DNA of 64,000 nt from Artemia franciscana (GCF_032884065.1 NC_088879.1:19392038-19456037); one strand, 5' to 3'; shown: positions 1 through 10,251, counted from the first letter of the stretch. Translations and numbers: made by a program. Notes: a model not told the origin generated them from the letters alone.

Positions 1-1
1 A

Positions 2-1015
2 GAAGCAGTAAGAGTTGCTAAGAGAAGGGATCAAAGCAGCTATTCCTTTCGGCCTTCTGTTAATCCCAGTGAAACTAGTATATTTCTTTTTCCAGGACAA
101 GGGACACAATTTGTTGGTATGGGAAAGAAGGTTCTTGACTTACCTCAAGTTAGAGAGTTATTTCTCGCTGCTAATGATATATTAAAATTTGATTTATTGA
201 ATATGTGCTTAGAAGGCCCTAAATCACAACTTGATAAAACTATGTACGCACAACCTGCCATATACGTGACTTCCCTTGCTGCAGTTGAAGCTGTGAGGGA
301 AAATAATCCAAGGGCAGTTGAAGGTTGTGTTGCCACGGCTGGGTTTAGTCTTGGTGAAATTACTGCCCTTACATTTGCAGGTGCTTTTAGCTTTGAAACG
401 GGATTGAAGCTTGTTCAGATCAGAGCTGAAGCAATGCAATATGCTTCAGATTTAACTCCAAGTGGGATGATGACTGTCTTCTTTGGTGCAGATGCAAAGT
501 TAGGCTATGCTTTGAACCTTGCAAAGGAATGGTGTATTAGACAGGGGATTGAAGATCCAGAGTGTTGTGTTTCAAATTATTTATATCCAGGCTCAAAGAT
601 AATCGCCGGTAATGAAGAAGCCCTTCATTTCATTGAGAAGAATGCTTCAGATTTCAATATAAGAAAACTGAAACGGCTCACTGTATCTGGAGCTTTTCAT
701 ACTAAGCTCATGCAGGATGCTGTATCACCATTTAGTGAAGCAATAAACAGAGCAGAGGTACAAAATCCTTTAGTGCCAGTTCATTCAAATGTTGATGGAA
801 AGATGTATCGTGATGTGAAACACATAAAGAGACAGCTACCGAGACAAATCTTGACTTCTGTTAAATGGGAGCAAACGATGCATATTTTATATGAACGGCC
901 AGTTGATATCCAATACCCTCAGACTTTTGAGTGTGGGCCAGGTCAATCCTTGAAAGCAATGCTTAATATGATCAATAAGCAAGCAGGGTACATGTGTAAG
1001 TCTATAACTGTATAG
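2..1015 (+). CDS. MCAT: Malonyl-CoA:acyl carrier protein transacylase, mitochondrial (3' part)
   Basis: Transfers the malonyl group from CoA to acyl carrier protein in mitochondrial type II fatty acid synthesis. The frame is open from the window edge to a TAG stop at 1013-1015, so the 5' end and any transit peptide lie outside; the first in-frame Met (119) is not the start, because the conserved FLFPGQGTQFVGMG block is coded just before and across it. Counting from that Met, the nucleophile elbow GFSLGE places the catalytic Ser at residue 77 (bases 347-349), SGAFHTKLM gives the catalytic His at 194, and VKWEQTMHILYE and QTFECGPG are conserved C-terminal blocks. About 337 codons are present, close to the whole mature enzyme. 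The reading frame is undamaged and uninterrupted by introns. A pyrimidine tract ending in CAG near 95 looks like a splice acceptor but is inside the conserved motif, so I read through it. Family assignment is from remembered animal MCAT proteins. Confidence 0.95.
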   Translation, partial: EAVRVAKRRDQSSYSFRPSVNPSETSIFLFPGQGTQFVGMGKKVLDLPQVRELFLAANDILKFDLLNMCLEGPKSQLDKTMYAQPAIYVTSLAAVEAVRENNPRAVEGCVATAGFSLGEITALTFAGAFSFETGLKLVQIRAEAMQYASDLTPSGMMTVFFGADAKLGYALNLAKEWCIRQGIEDPECCVSNYLYPGSKIIAGNEEALHFIEKNASDFNIRKLKRLTVSGAFHTKLMQDAVSPFSEAINRAEVQNPLVPVHSNVDGKMYRDVKHIKRQLPRQILTSVKWEQTMHILYERPVDIQYPQTFECGPGQSLKAMLNMINKQAGYMCKSITV

Positions 1016-1190
1016 CTAAATTATTTCAGTAAATTTGGTTTTATTTGAATTATTGTTCATATAGATTTACTCTTTGAATTTAAAAATATGGAATTAAGGA
1101 GTTGGGTGGGGATCTGGAGGAAAGTTGTATCAGAGTGATTGTTTTTTTTTTTTTTGCTTCTAAAACCTCTTTTTCTTTCTTCATGACAGA
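1016..1190. other. Probable MCAT 3' UTR and AT-rich downstream DNA
   Basis: AT-rich sequence follows the MCAT stop codon. I see no canonical AATAAA poly(A) signal within the first 170 bases, so the transcript end cannot be placed. A run of T's lies at 1142-1155. Confidence 0.3.
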
Positions 1191-1194
1191 AGTT

Positions 1195-2280
1195 CGATCT
1201 TATGCAGTCATGTCAGGAGTAGTCCACAAAACAGCCGCAGTCATAAGTTGTCGAAGTCTGAAGTACCCATAGTCGGAAGTATTCGCTATCACAAGTTGCT
1301 GCCGTCACAATTGCAAGTAGTCAAAGATGCAAGTGCTCAGAGTCACAATCTCAAGTAGTCATAGTCGAATCTGAAAGTACACAGTTACACATAGTTGCAA
1401 TCGTAAGCAGTCACAGTAGCAGTAGAAATACAGACCCTTAAAGTTTAAAGTTAATGCCTATAGTATATCCTAACATATTGCAGATGCACCCTTTTGATAA
1501 TTGGGGATGTGCATAGTGTCTTATGGTTGAATTTAGTATCTCAACGTTCTTTGAACATTCGTCAACATTCTTTGAAGTTTCACCTTCATACCTTTAGTAT
1601 TTTTGGACACATCCAAATATTTCTCCCCCTTCCCAATAGTAAAGCCCGTTTTTGCATATTTACAACTGCATAATTTACAACCCTTTCCCTGAGGGCTGTA
1701 GGGAGCATGGCATTCCCGGGGGCTTAGCTATTAGACATTTTGACTATTTTCAACAAAGCGGTTATTTCAGGATTTAAATCAGTGTTGAGGGGGTTGGGGG
1801 TAAAAAGGATAAGGGGGCCTTTGCCCACTAAAGCACTCTACAGCATGTCCCTCAATGTGTCCTTAAATTGCCAGCTTAATACCCTCGGTTGTTCATGAGA
1901 TTTTGCGGATGCGTCGTTTTGATAACCAGTATGCACTTAGTGTGTATTGGTTTTATCTTCAGCATTCCCGACAAGATTATATTAAATTAGTCGTAAATGT
2001 AAGTAGTCGTAGTCGCAAGTAGTTGCAGTTATAGTCACAGTCTCAAATTGTCGCAGTTACAGCGCAGTAGTAGTGGTGACCCTAAAAGTTTGAAGTTAAT
2101 ACCCGTAGCAGTTCCTACGACATTGCAGATAGGCCCATTTTATAGTCTAGATGCGTATATCGTTATTCGATTTAGTTCAGCATTGCCTTCAACATTCCCT
2201 GAAGTTTCTCCTTTATACCCTTAGCCTTTTTGACAAACCCAGGATCAAGCATTCCCTCTTTGTAGTAAAGTGGTGTTAGA
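1195..2280. repeat. Degenerate AGTAGTC-type minisatellite plus duplicated tail
   Basis: Two related blocks, about 1200-1650 and 1985-2280. Each starts with many imperfect copies of a short unit like CAAGTAGTCATAGTCG. Each continues into a similar tail containing AAAGTTTRAAGTTAATRCC, then CATTGCAGAT, then an AACATTC-rich stretch. The second block is therefore a diverged copy of the first, some 700-800 bp downstream. No coding potential is seen. Confidence 0.6.
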
Positions 2281-3195
2281 TATAGTAAAGTGGTCGTTTA
2301 TCTTTGACGTTTATCTGGTATGGGGTATGGTTTTAAGGTGCCCCTGGTGGAAATAGATAAAGATACTTTTTCTTGTAAAATTGAAGCGAAATATTTCGAA
2401 TTTTAAAAAGTGCAAAAATACGCTACGTTGTTGCAAAAAGTAAAATTTTGATTAATAAATTTTAGTGATTTCGTCAAAGTTGACACTGTTTATTAAAACA
2501 GTGTTTTTAAAAAGAAACAGTGATTAGTTAACGCTTTATTGCCTATACTTAATACCCCCGTTTTAAATTTCTTCTATGCATCTTTACCTCTTCGTTCCGT
2601 TTTTCTTGTTACACCCCTGAAAGAACTAGTACTAATATTTACTCTATCTTTTACGAATACACAAGGTGTATAATTATCCTCATTTCCTACTCTTCATTAC
2701 TATCATAGTTACTGAGCGATGCCACAAAGTTAGGCGACACGCTAAATGGTTTGACCTATACTAATTGTCACAAAGAGTGCATGACCCCAAAAGATGGTTC
2801 AAGACTTTTTTCTTTTTTTTTACAATAAAAAGCTTAACTCCTCGCTATAGGGGCCAGAAGTGCAAAGGCAAAAAATTATGCAGAGAACATTAAATATCAT
2901 ATTTTTTATAGATGGTGAATAGCTTTTTATTTTATTTTTTATGGCGGGTTGGTTTTTATGACTTACTGTTTTTGTACCAATGTTTCTATGCAATTTTAAT
3001 TACAATAGATTTATTAGAACTTTAAGCCTCACCGGATTTAGATTAAATTTGCGACCATTTTCACTACCTACGTACGAGACATAATTGTCCAGGTCCCATT
3101 TAAATTGCAGGTATTTCTTTGTTCGGAAGTTCATCGAACCAACCTATTATGCGCCCCCAACCCCCTAAAAAAATCCTGGAACCGCCCCTGGTATG
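2281..3195. other. Intergenic AT-rich DNA ending in a hAT-like terminus
   Basis: No gene is visible in this 900-bp stretch. At 3174-3190 the sequence CCTGGAACCGCCCCTG, read on the other strand, starts CAGGGGCGG, the kind of terminus typical of many hAT-family elements. It abuts a LINE fragment that begins at 3196. I did not find a matching left end, so the element is not delimited. Confidence 0.3.
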
Positions 3196-3388
3196 ATGAT
3201 ATTTTTTAGACTTATAGATGCTGTAGAGAAAGTTTTAAGAGAAGAACTGTGCTTTTTTAGGAAGGGTAAGGAATGCATTCACTAAATTTTCACTTTTGTG
3301 TTAATAATTTAAGGTTATAAAAAATTGTTTGATTCAGCTAATAGAAGAGCTTTAGCGAAAATCTTACCTTTGTACGGTATATCACCTA
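3196..3388 (+). mobile_element. RTE-like LINE fragment, reverse transcriptase N-terminal part (copy 2)
   Basis: The DNA closely matches the LINE at 12616-12842, including the stretch that there encodes LREEQCGFGKG. This copy has lost the frame through indels. It stops at 3388, where a family P repeat begins, and the same LINE resumes at 4589. It is a dead fragment of a non-LTR retrotransposon. Confidence 0.7.
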
Positions 3389-4588
3389 ATCAAACAGTTC
3401 GTGGTAACGAACTATAGTAAGGAGCGACCCGGCTCCTTAGTTCTAGTGCTCTTTTTAAGTGACCAAAAAATTGGAGGGCACCAAGACCCCTCCCACGCTC
3501 ATTTTTTCCCAAAGTCAACGGATCAAAATTTTGAGATAGCCATTTTGTTCCACATAGTCGAAAACTGTAGTAACTATCTCTTTAGAAATGACTTACTCCC
3601 CCAGAGTCCCCGAGGGAGGGGCTGCAAGTTACAAACTTTGGCCAGTGTTTACATACAGTAATGGTTATTGGGAAGTGTACAGACGTTTTCAGGTGGATTT
3701 TTTGGTTGGGGGGGGGTTTAAGAGGAGGGGGCTATATGGGAGGATATTTCCTTGGAGGAATATGTCATGGTGGAAGAGAAATTCAATGAAAAGGGCGCAG
3801 GATTATCTAGCAGTACTATAAGAAAAAGAAAAAATAAACATGACATTTTTTTTTCAATTAAAAGTAAGGAGTAGCATTGAAGGTTAAAGTGAATGGCGAT
3901 TATTACGTATATGAGGGGCTCTTCTCCTCCTAAATACCTCGCTCTTTATGCTAAAGTATTTTTAGTAATTTCAACTATTTATTCTACGGCCTTTCTGGTT
4001 CAGGGGTCATTCTTAAAGAATTGGGATAAAACTTAAGATTTATTGCAAAGAGCGAGGTATTAACGAGGGGACTAACCCCCTCACATACATAATAAAAATG
4101 TAAGAATATAGAAGTTTGTTACGTAAGTTAATTCTTAAGTTACGTATATTTTTTACTAATAAAAAACGTTCGTTAAAAATTATAAGTTCTAGTTGCCTTT
4201 TTAAGTAGCCAAAAAATTGGAGGGCAAATAGGCCTCGTTCCCCACCCTTATTTCTCAAAATCGTCTGATCAAAACTAAGAGAAAGCCGTTGAGCCAAAAA
4301 AAAAAGAATTAATATGCAAATTTCATTTAAATAATTTATGTGCGGCGAGCCAAAATCAAACATGCATTAATTCAAAAACGTTCAGAAATTAAATAAAAAA
4401 ACTAGCTTTTTTAACGGAAAGTAAGCAGCGACATTAAAACTCAAAACGAACAAAAATTACTCCGTGTACGAAAGGGGCGGTTCCCTTTTCAACGCCCCGC
4501 TCTTTACGCTAAAGTTTTTTACTGTTTAACAAAGTAGAATTTAGAGAAATACTTTCCTTTAAAAAAACTAGTTTTTTTATTTTATTCA
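3389..4588 (-). repeat. Family P palindromic repeat, copy 1 (reverse orientation, internally deleted)
   Basis: Begins with the family terminus ATCAAACAGTTCGTGGTAAC, whose inner part CAGTTCGT..ACGAACTG is a small hairpin. A deletion then jumps to the central part of the element. It includes both palindromic cores with the motif GCGTAAAGAGCGAGG and ends in an AAAAACTAGTTTTTTT block. ORFs through this DNA are shadows of the repeat. It splits a LINE (3196-3388 and 4589-4745). Confidence 0.75.
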
Positions 4589-4745
4589 TTAAAGCGACTA
4601 GTGCTATGTACTAGAATACCACTGCTGTGGCTAAGGTAGGAAATGAAGTTACTCCCTGGTTTTGTATTAAATCAGGAGTTAAGCGTTGTTGGGTTCTAGT
4701 CCCATTTACATGGATCATTTTGATGGACTTTGTCTTTGTTTTAGA
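4589..4745 (+). mobile_element. RTE-like LINE fragment, continuation of copy 2
   Basis: Matches 14465-14660 of the other LINE copy, with the same order of sequence blocks around the reverse transcriptase segment that reads KSGVKHGCL in that copy. Indels destroy the frame. Together with 3196-3388 it forms one LINE interrupted by a family P repeat. Confidence 0.65.
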
Positions 4746-4804
4746 ACTTACAGCATAACTTACTTTTTTCTTCTTCTTTTTTATAAAATGCGTATATAAA
4801 CAAG

Positions 4805-5180
4805 GTCAAAAGGTCGTCCTAATCGTGTGGTTTGCGCGCTGGTTTTGGAATCTTTAGTTCGAAGGGTGAGGGTTCGATTCCTGGTGTAACTAGTTACTTG
4901 GTTTGGGACGGGGGTCATCGACTGGATTCTGTAAGCCCAGCCAGAGTTGACCTAGCAATAAAAGGCTACCTGGAGAAATCTGGGGAAGGTAAGCAGGAAG
5001 GATGTGCGAAAGCTCAGGATGGCCGGACCCCAACCCCCCATTTTACTTCTTGGCTGAAGATCTTTGAAACGGAGATCAGCACTGCCGGTTTGGCCTTCAA
5101 GTGCCACATCCTTCATCAAACGATGTCAAAACTGTTTTTATTTTGCAAAATATTTTCAATGGCCCAGAAATTAAATCCGT
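4805..5180 (+). repeat. tRNA-derived SINE, copy 1
   Basis: A perfect RNA polymerase III B box, GGTTCGATTCC, lies at 4871-4881, preceded by an A-box-like TGGTTTGCGCGCTGG at 4828-4842. The tRNA-like head is followed by a body containing ATCTGGGGAAGGTAAGCAGG and AACGGAGATCAGCAC. The same body recurs at 32470-32625. A 116-residue open frame across it is fortuitous. It is not a functional tRNA, because no complete cloverleaf or acceptor stem is visible. Confidence 0.65.
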
Positions 5181-5429
5181 GAACTTATGGAAATGAATAG
5201 AAGAAAATATAAGAAAGGATATATCCCTCAATAGAAACATGGGGATATACACGCTTAACAGCTTATGTATTACGAAAAAAATGATGTGAAATAGGAGAAA
5301 TGTTTTCAGCTATTGAGAGAATATTAATGAAAAAAAAGTAAATATTTCATTATGATAATTATGATGGTGATCTGGCTTTGAACGGCAGTACCATATGGCC
5401 TGATTGTACTGTTCAATGAACCACTAGGA

Positions 5430-5903
5430 GCATTTATGTATATTAATGCTTTTTTATATATTTTTTTGTCAGCCTTGGAAGAATCGTTTGATGTGTATGT
5501 TTTCGCAAAACTTCTGTATTTTATCGACGAAGACCAAACTGCCTTTCCATAACAAACAAACATGAAGCAGAAACAATAGGGAAATTCTTTTCAAGACAGT
5601 GAAAATCAAATCAGTGGATATTTTAATTAAAAATGATCTAATAAAACATTTTACTAAACCAATTTACAATAGCTATTGAACCAGTTACAAAAAGACCTTT
5701 GAGGCCTGCTGCCAAAACCGCAAGGTTAGTTTTGAAAAATTGAATTTAATCATATTGTTCTGTTTTGTTTGAATGAATTTATCATCTCACTTCATTTTAT
5801 TCATCAGTCCTGGTTGCATTTTGTTGAAGTAAGGATGCTAGGGCTGTTTTTAAAAAGTTTTTCGAAAAAATATTATTAGTTATAATTCTCACATTTTAAT
5901 GAA

Positions 5904-5984
<81 letters not shown>
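5430..5984. repeat. Repeat D, first copy of a ~545-bp duplication
   Basis: Nearly identical to 7200-7742, with only a handful of single-base differences over about 475 bp before both copies run into (TA)n tracts. It contains ATCGACGAAGACCAAACTGC. An inverted, more diverged version of this block lies at 12520-12570, at the far end of another copy of the same repeat. I do not recognise a coding region with confidence. Confidence 0.75.
5908..5984. repeat. (TA)n microsatellite
   Basis: About 38 uninterrupted TA units at the end of the first repeat D copy. Confidence 0.95.
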
Positions 5985-5987
<3 letters not shown>

Positions 5988-6119
5988 TAAAAGTGAAAGC
6001 TAGTATATATATATCTATATATATAAAAATAAGTTGTTTGTGTGTGTGTGGGTCTGTCTGTCGGGTGACGTCATGTTTGTGTGTCTACTGACGTCATGTT
6101 TTCAACTGACGAAATTACA

Positions 6120-6755
6120 GACCGGGACATCGGGACACAAATGACGACCGGGACACCGGCACATAGGGAATATAAATGACGACATTCAAAGAGAAAGCGA
6201 CCGCGACAAAAGAAATGTTCGATTAGCAATCACCATCAACAAAGCACCGGGATACAAATGACGACCGGGACACAGGGAGTATAAATGACGACCAGGACAT
6301 AAGTAAAAAAAAACTAAAAAAAAACGTAAAAACTACAAAAAAACTAAAAAGAAAAAAACCTAATAAAAAAACTAAAAAAGCTAAAAAGTTAAAAAAACTA
6401 AAAAAGAAAAAAAATAAAAAAGGAAAAAAATGAAAAATAAAGGAAAAAAACAAAACTAAAAAAACGAATGTATATACAGACCGGGACACCGGGATACAAA
6501 TGACGACCGGGACACAGGGAATATAAATGACGACAGGGACACAACTACAACGGGGACGCCGGGGGGCACAGGGGGATATAAATGACGACCGGGACACAAG
6601 GAATATAAATAACGCCCGGGACACTCAAAGAGAAATCACCGACTGGGACACCGGGACACAGGGAATATAAATGACGACCGGGACACAGGGGCACAACTAC
6701 AAAGGGGACGCGGGGGCACAGGGGGATATATAAATGACGACGGCGACACAGGGAA
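6120..6755. repeat. GACGACCGGGACAC minisatellite inside the Helitron
   Basis: Many imperfect units of the form GACGACCGGGACACAGG followed by GAATATAAAT, with an A-rich interruption at about 6302-6465. Long reading frames on the opposite strand (6223-6769) are translations of this repeat and are not genes. The densest part lies between two copies of the helicase motif V sequence. Confidence 0.85.
6186..6246 (+). pseudogene. Helitron helicase fragment upstream of the minisatellite
   Basis: Bases 6218-6246 encode RLAITINKA, the start of helicase motif V as found in Pif1-like Helitron helicases. The frame breaks into the minisatellite right after it. The same motif is repeated at 6761-6780 beyond the array. 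Confidence 0.55.
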
Positions 6756-6762
6756 TGGTCGA

Positions 6763-6953
6763 TTAGCAATCACCATCAACCAAGCTCAAGGGCAATCATT
6801 AGAATCATGAGGTATAGATCTGAATACGGATTGTTTTCCCATGGACCATTATATGTTGCATGTTCAAGAGTCGTTAAACCTGACAACCTATTTATATGCA
6901 TAGACAATGGGACAGCAAAGAATGTTGTATATTCGCAAGTTTTACGTAGTTAA
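6763..6953 (+). pseudogene. Helitron Rep/helicase, C-terminal end (decayed)
   Basis: Encodes the last ~60 residues of a Pif1-type helicase fused to Rep in Helitrons. The frame opens with LAITINQAQGQSLES (motif V), hits a TGA, continues with GIDLNTDC, then shifts by one base into PLYVACSRV (motif VI) and ends with DNGTAKNVVYSQVLRS and a TAA stop at 6951-6953. One stop and one frameshift in 190 bases show it is dead. It sits just upstream of the Helitron 3' hairpin and CTAG end, as in intact Helitrons. Confidence 0.85.
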
Positions 6954-6955
6954 AA

Positions 6956-6971
6956 ACATATATATATATAT

Positions 6972-7010
<39 letters not shown>
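6956..7010. repeat. (TA)n microsatellite inside the Helitron tail
   Basis: TA repeats interrupted by TGTTTA, between the helicase stop and the 3' hairpin. Confidence 0.9.
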
Positions 7011-7013
<3 letters not shown>

Positions 7014-7098
7014 ACGACTTACGCGCGCGGGGGGGGGGTTGCGAAGCGTTCCCACCAACTAGGTGTTCGGGTGGCGCGAAGTGCCACCCCATCAGCTA

Positions 7099-7099
<1 letters not shown>

Positions 7100-7169
<70 letters not shown>
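7100..7169. repeat. (TA)n microsatellite at the Helitron 3' flank
   Basis: About 35 TA units directly after the CTAG terminus. Confidence 0.9.
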
Positions 7170-7172
<3 letters not shown>

Positions 7173-7199
7173 TCATGCTGGAGGTCCCACGGACTTCCT

Positions 7200-7672
7200 G
7201 CATTTATGTATATTAATGCTTTTTTATATATTTTTTTGTCAGCCTTGGAAGAATCGTTTGATGTGTATGTTTTCGCAAAACTTCTGTATTTTATCGACGA
7301 AGACCAAACTGCCTTTCCATAACAAACAAAGATGAAGTAGAAACAATAGGGAAATTCTTTTCAAGACAGTGAAAATAAATAAGTGGATATTTTAATTAAA
7401 AATGATCTAATAAAACATTTTACTAAACCAATTTACAATAGTTATTGAACCAGTTACAAAAAGACCTTTGAGGCCTGCTGCCAAAACCGCAAGGTTAGTT
7501 TTGAAAAATTGAATTGAATCATATTGTTCTGTTTTGTTTGAATGAATTTATCATCTCACTTCATTTTATTCATCAGTCCTGGTTGCATTTTGTTGAAGTA
7601 AGGATGCTAGGGCTGTTTTTAAAAAGTTTTTCGAAAAAACATTATTAGTTATAATTCTCACATTTTAATGAA

Positions 7673-7742
<70 letters not shown>
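7200..7742. repeat. Repeat D, second copy, ending in (TA)n
   Basis: Second copy of 5430-5984, about 98% identical by eye. A (TA)n tract fills 7676-7742. The two copies flank the Helitron region in direct orientation. Confidence 0.8.
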
Positions 7743-7743
<1 letters not shown>

Positions 7744-7800
7744 TGCCAAAAATTAATGTGTTATCCAAGCTACATAAATCATTTACCATCTACCCCTCTT

Positions 7801-9580
7801 ACCCCCTTTCATTGAATTTTTCTTCCCCCATGACAGATTCCTCCAAGGAAAGATCCTCCAACATAGTCCCCTCTCCTCAGCCCCACCCCCAAACAAAATA
7901 AAATCCCCCTGAAAACGTCTGTACACTTCCCAATAACCATTACTATATGTAATTACTTCGTATATGAAAGGGGCTGCTTCCTCACCAACATCCCGCTCTT
8001 GACGCTAAAGTTTGACTCTTTCTCTCAACTCTTCTTTTTAAAACAATAAAAAACTTTAGCGTAAAGAGCGGGATGTTGGTGAGGAAGCAGCCCCTTTCAT
8101 ATACGAAGTAATTTGTGTTCGTTTTAAGTTTTAATTTTGCTCCTTACTTTCAGTTAAAAAAAACTTGTTTTTTTTGTTTAATTTCTGAACGTTTTTCAAT
8201 CAATGCATGTTTTGATTTTGGCTCTCCGCAGAGGAATAATTAAAACGATATTTGCATATTTTTTTTTGCTAAATGACTTTGTCATAATTTTGATTGAATG
8301 ATTTTGAGAAAAAAGGGCGGGGGAGGAAGCCTAGTTGCCCTCCGATTTTTTGGTTAATTAAGATAAAGGCAACTAGAACTTTTAATTTTTTACGAATCTT
8401 TTTTTTAGTAAAAGATATACGTAACTTATAAATTAGCTTACGTAAAGAAGTTTTGTATTTTCATGTTTTTATTACACATATGAGGGGGTTCGCCCCCTCT
8501 TCAGTACCTCGCTCTTTACACTAAAGCTTATATTTTGTCCCAATTCATTAAGAATGACCCCTGAATCACCAAAGCCGTAAAATAAATAGTTGAAATTACT
8601 AAAAATACTTTAGCGTAAAGAGCGGGGTATTAGGAGGAGGTGAGCTCCTCATATGGGTAATAATTTCTGTTCGTTTTAAGTTTTAATGCTGCTCTTTACT
8701 TCCAGCTGAAAAAAACTTTTTCATATTTCTTTTTTCATTGCTTTTTTTTTAATAATGCTAGTAAATCCTGCGCTCCCTTCATGGAAATTTTCTTCTACCA
8801 TGACAAATTCCTCGATGGAAAGCTCCCCCAGCCTATCCCCCTATTTTCAACCCCTCCCCCAACCAAAAAATCCTACTGAAAACGCTTACACACTTCCCAA
8901 TAACCACTACTATATGTAAGCACTGGTCAAATTTTGTAACTTGTAGCCCCTCCCCCAGGGACTGTGGGGGAGTAAGTCATCCCAAAGACATAGTTTTTAT
9001 GGTTTTCGACTATGTTGAACAAAATGGCTATCTCAAAATTTTGATCCGTTGACTTTAGGAAAAAAATGAGCGTGGGAGGGGGCCTAGATTGCCTCCAATT
9101 TTTTTGGTCACTTAAAAAGGGCACTAGAACTTTTCATTTCCGTTAGAATGAGCCCTCTTGCGACATTCTAGGACCACTTGGTCGATACGATGACCCCTGG
9201 GGAAAAAAACAAACAAATAAACACGCACCCGTCATTTGTCTTCTGGCAAAAAATACAAAATTCCACATTTTTGTAGATAGGAGCTTGAAAATTCTACAGC
9301 AGGGTTCTCTGAGACGCTGAATCTGATGGTGTCATTTTCGTTAAAATCCTACGACTTTTAGGGGGTGTTTCCCCCTATTTTCCTAAATAAGGCAAATTTT
9401 TTCAGACTCGTAACTTTTGATGGGTAAGACTAAACTTGATAAAACTTATATATTTAAAATCAGCATTAAAATGCGATTCTTTTGATGTAGCTATTGATAT
9501 CAAAATTCAATTTTTTTGAGTTTTTGTTACTATTGAGCCGGATCGCTCCTTACTACAGTTCGTTACCACGAACTGTTTGA
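7801..9580 (+). repeat. Family P palindromic repeat, copy 2 (rearranged 5' end)
   Basis: Bases 7801-7946 correspond to an internal part of the family (compare 11440-11584). The sequence then jumps directly into the first palindromic core (7947-8115, arms with CTTTAGCGTAAAGAGCGGG). The second core lies near 8460-8680. The remainder runs to the hairpin terminus CAGTTCGTTACCACGAACTG at about 9557-9576. It directly abuts LINE sequence at 9583. Confidence 0.8.
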
Positions 9581-9582
9581 TG

Positions 9583-9958
9583 TTATAGCAAACCGAAGAC
9601 TGGCAGGATCAATACAAGATGCTAGGGTATATAGGAGTGCTGTCATTGATGTCAAAAGTAAAGATCACCGTCTAGTACTCTCTAGGGTTAATTTAAAGCT
9701 GAAATTTCGGAAGGGTAACTACCTCCCGGGTAGTTACGATGTCGGTAGATTCGAGCATGAGAATTTGAGAGAAATTTTCCAGGGACAGTTTAAATCTAAA
9801 ATTGAGAGTTTAAAATTTGACAATGTGAAAGATGGTTGGAATAATTCTAGAAAAACTATTTGTGAAGTTGCTGATGGTGTCGATAGTGACGGTGTCTGAG
9901 AAGAAAGTTAGGACTGCAGCTAGGAATATTAGTGACAAAGCTTTATGGTTGATACAGA
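9583..9958 (+). mobile_element. RTE-like LINE fragment, endonuclease-RT linker (copy 1)
   Basis: Encodes VIANRRLAGSIQDARVYRSA and, further on, KDHRLVLSRVNLKLK, typical of the region after the apurinic endonuclease domain in RTE-type LINE ORF2 proteins (the SDH-like step is KDH here). One stop codon at 9897 (GTC TGA) interrupts the frame. It is probably the upstream part of the same LINE copy that resumes at 12578, but at least 100-200 codons between the two are missing, so two separate fragments are also possible. Confidence 0.7.
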
Positions 9959-9993
9959 TGATATATTACTATTTATTTTGGTTCTACTTTCAA

Positions 9994-10251
9994 GTGCCTA
10001 TCGAACAACCTGTTTTATGCCTAAATCATTGCTAATAAGGGAAGTTTCTTCAAAAAGTATTTTATAGCTTAGATTATCAAAAATTTGACTGCTTAAAAAG
10101 GAATCAAAAGAAATATTTGCAGTATTAGAATTTAAAGCTTTAGTTGTGTAATTTGTTTTGCAGTTGTGGGCGTTTTTCTTTCTTTTTTTCTGAAGAAACT
10201 TCCCTTATTAGCAATGATTTAGGCATAAAACAGATTGTTCGATAGGCAATT
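9994..10251. mobile_element. Small foldback/MITE with ~60-bp inverted arms
   Basis: Arms at 9994-10053 and 10191-10251 are inverted repeats with only two or three mismatches. They contain GCCTAAATCATTGCTAATAA and its complement. The 137-bp loop has no coding potential. No clear target duplication is visible. Confidence 0.7.

Larger units (their letters stand above)
6014..7099 (+). mobile_element. Helitron, short non-autonomous derivative with both ends visible
   Basis: The 5' end reads TCTATATATATAAAAATAAG after a flanking A, the usual TC start of a Helitron. The 3' end has a hairpin (GGTGGC..GCCACC) ending nine bases before CTAG at 7096-7099, followed by a flanking T. Insertion between A and T is the hallmark of Helitron transposition. 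The host DNA is (TA)n. Inside are a damaged C-terminal piece of the Rep/helicase gene and a minisatellite. The N-terminal Rep and most of the helicase are missing, so it cannot move by itself. Confidence 0.8.

Noticed and set aside
83-96. Pyrimidine tract plus CAG resembling a splice acceptor at the 5' end of MCAT
   Set aside because: The bases encode the conserved FLFPGQG motif in one continuous frame, so no intron is needed.
3401-3821. Frames of 86 and 77 codons
   Set aside because: They lie wholly in family P copy 1, and similar non-conserved frames appear in other copies.
4805-4890. Possible tRNA gene
   Set aside because: A and B boxes are present but no full cloverleaf or acceptor stem can be drawn; it is the head of a SINE.
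4832-5182. 116-codon open frame
   Set aside because: It runs through a tRNA-derived SINE whose body recurs elsewhere; no protein motif.
6223-6769. Two long - strand frames rich in PVSRS and VPVVIYIP
   Set aside because: They are translations of the GACGACCGGGACAC minisatellite.
6892-7901. Frames full of IYIYIY here and at 25.9-26.2, 33.3-33.9 kb
   Set aside because: Translations of (TA)n microsatellites.
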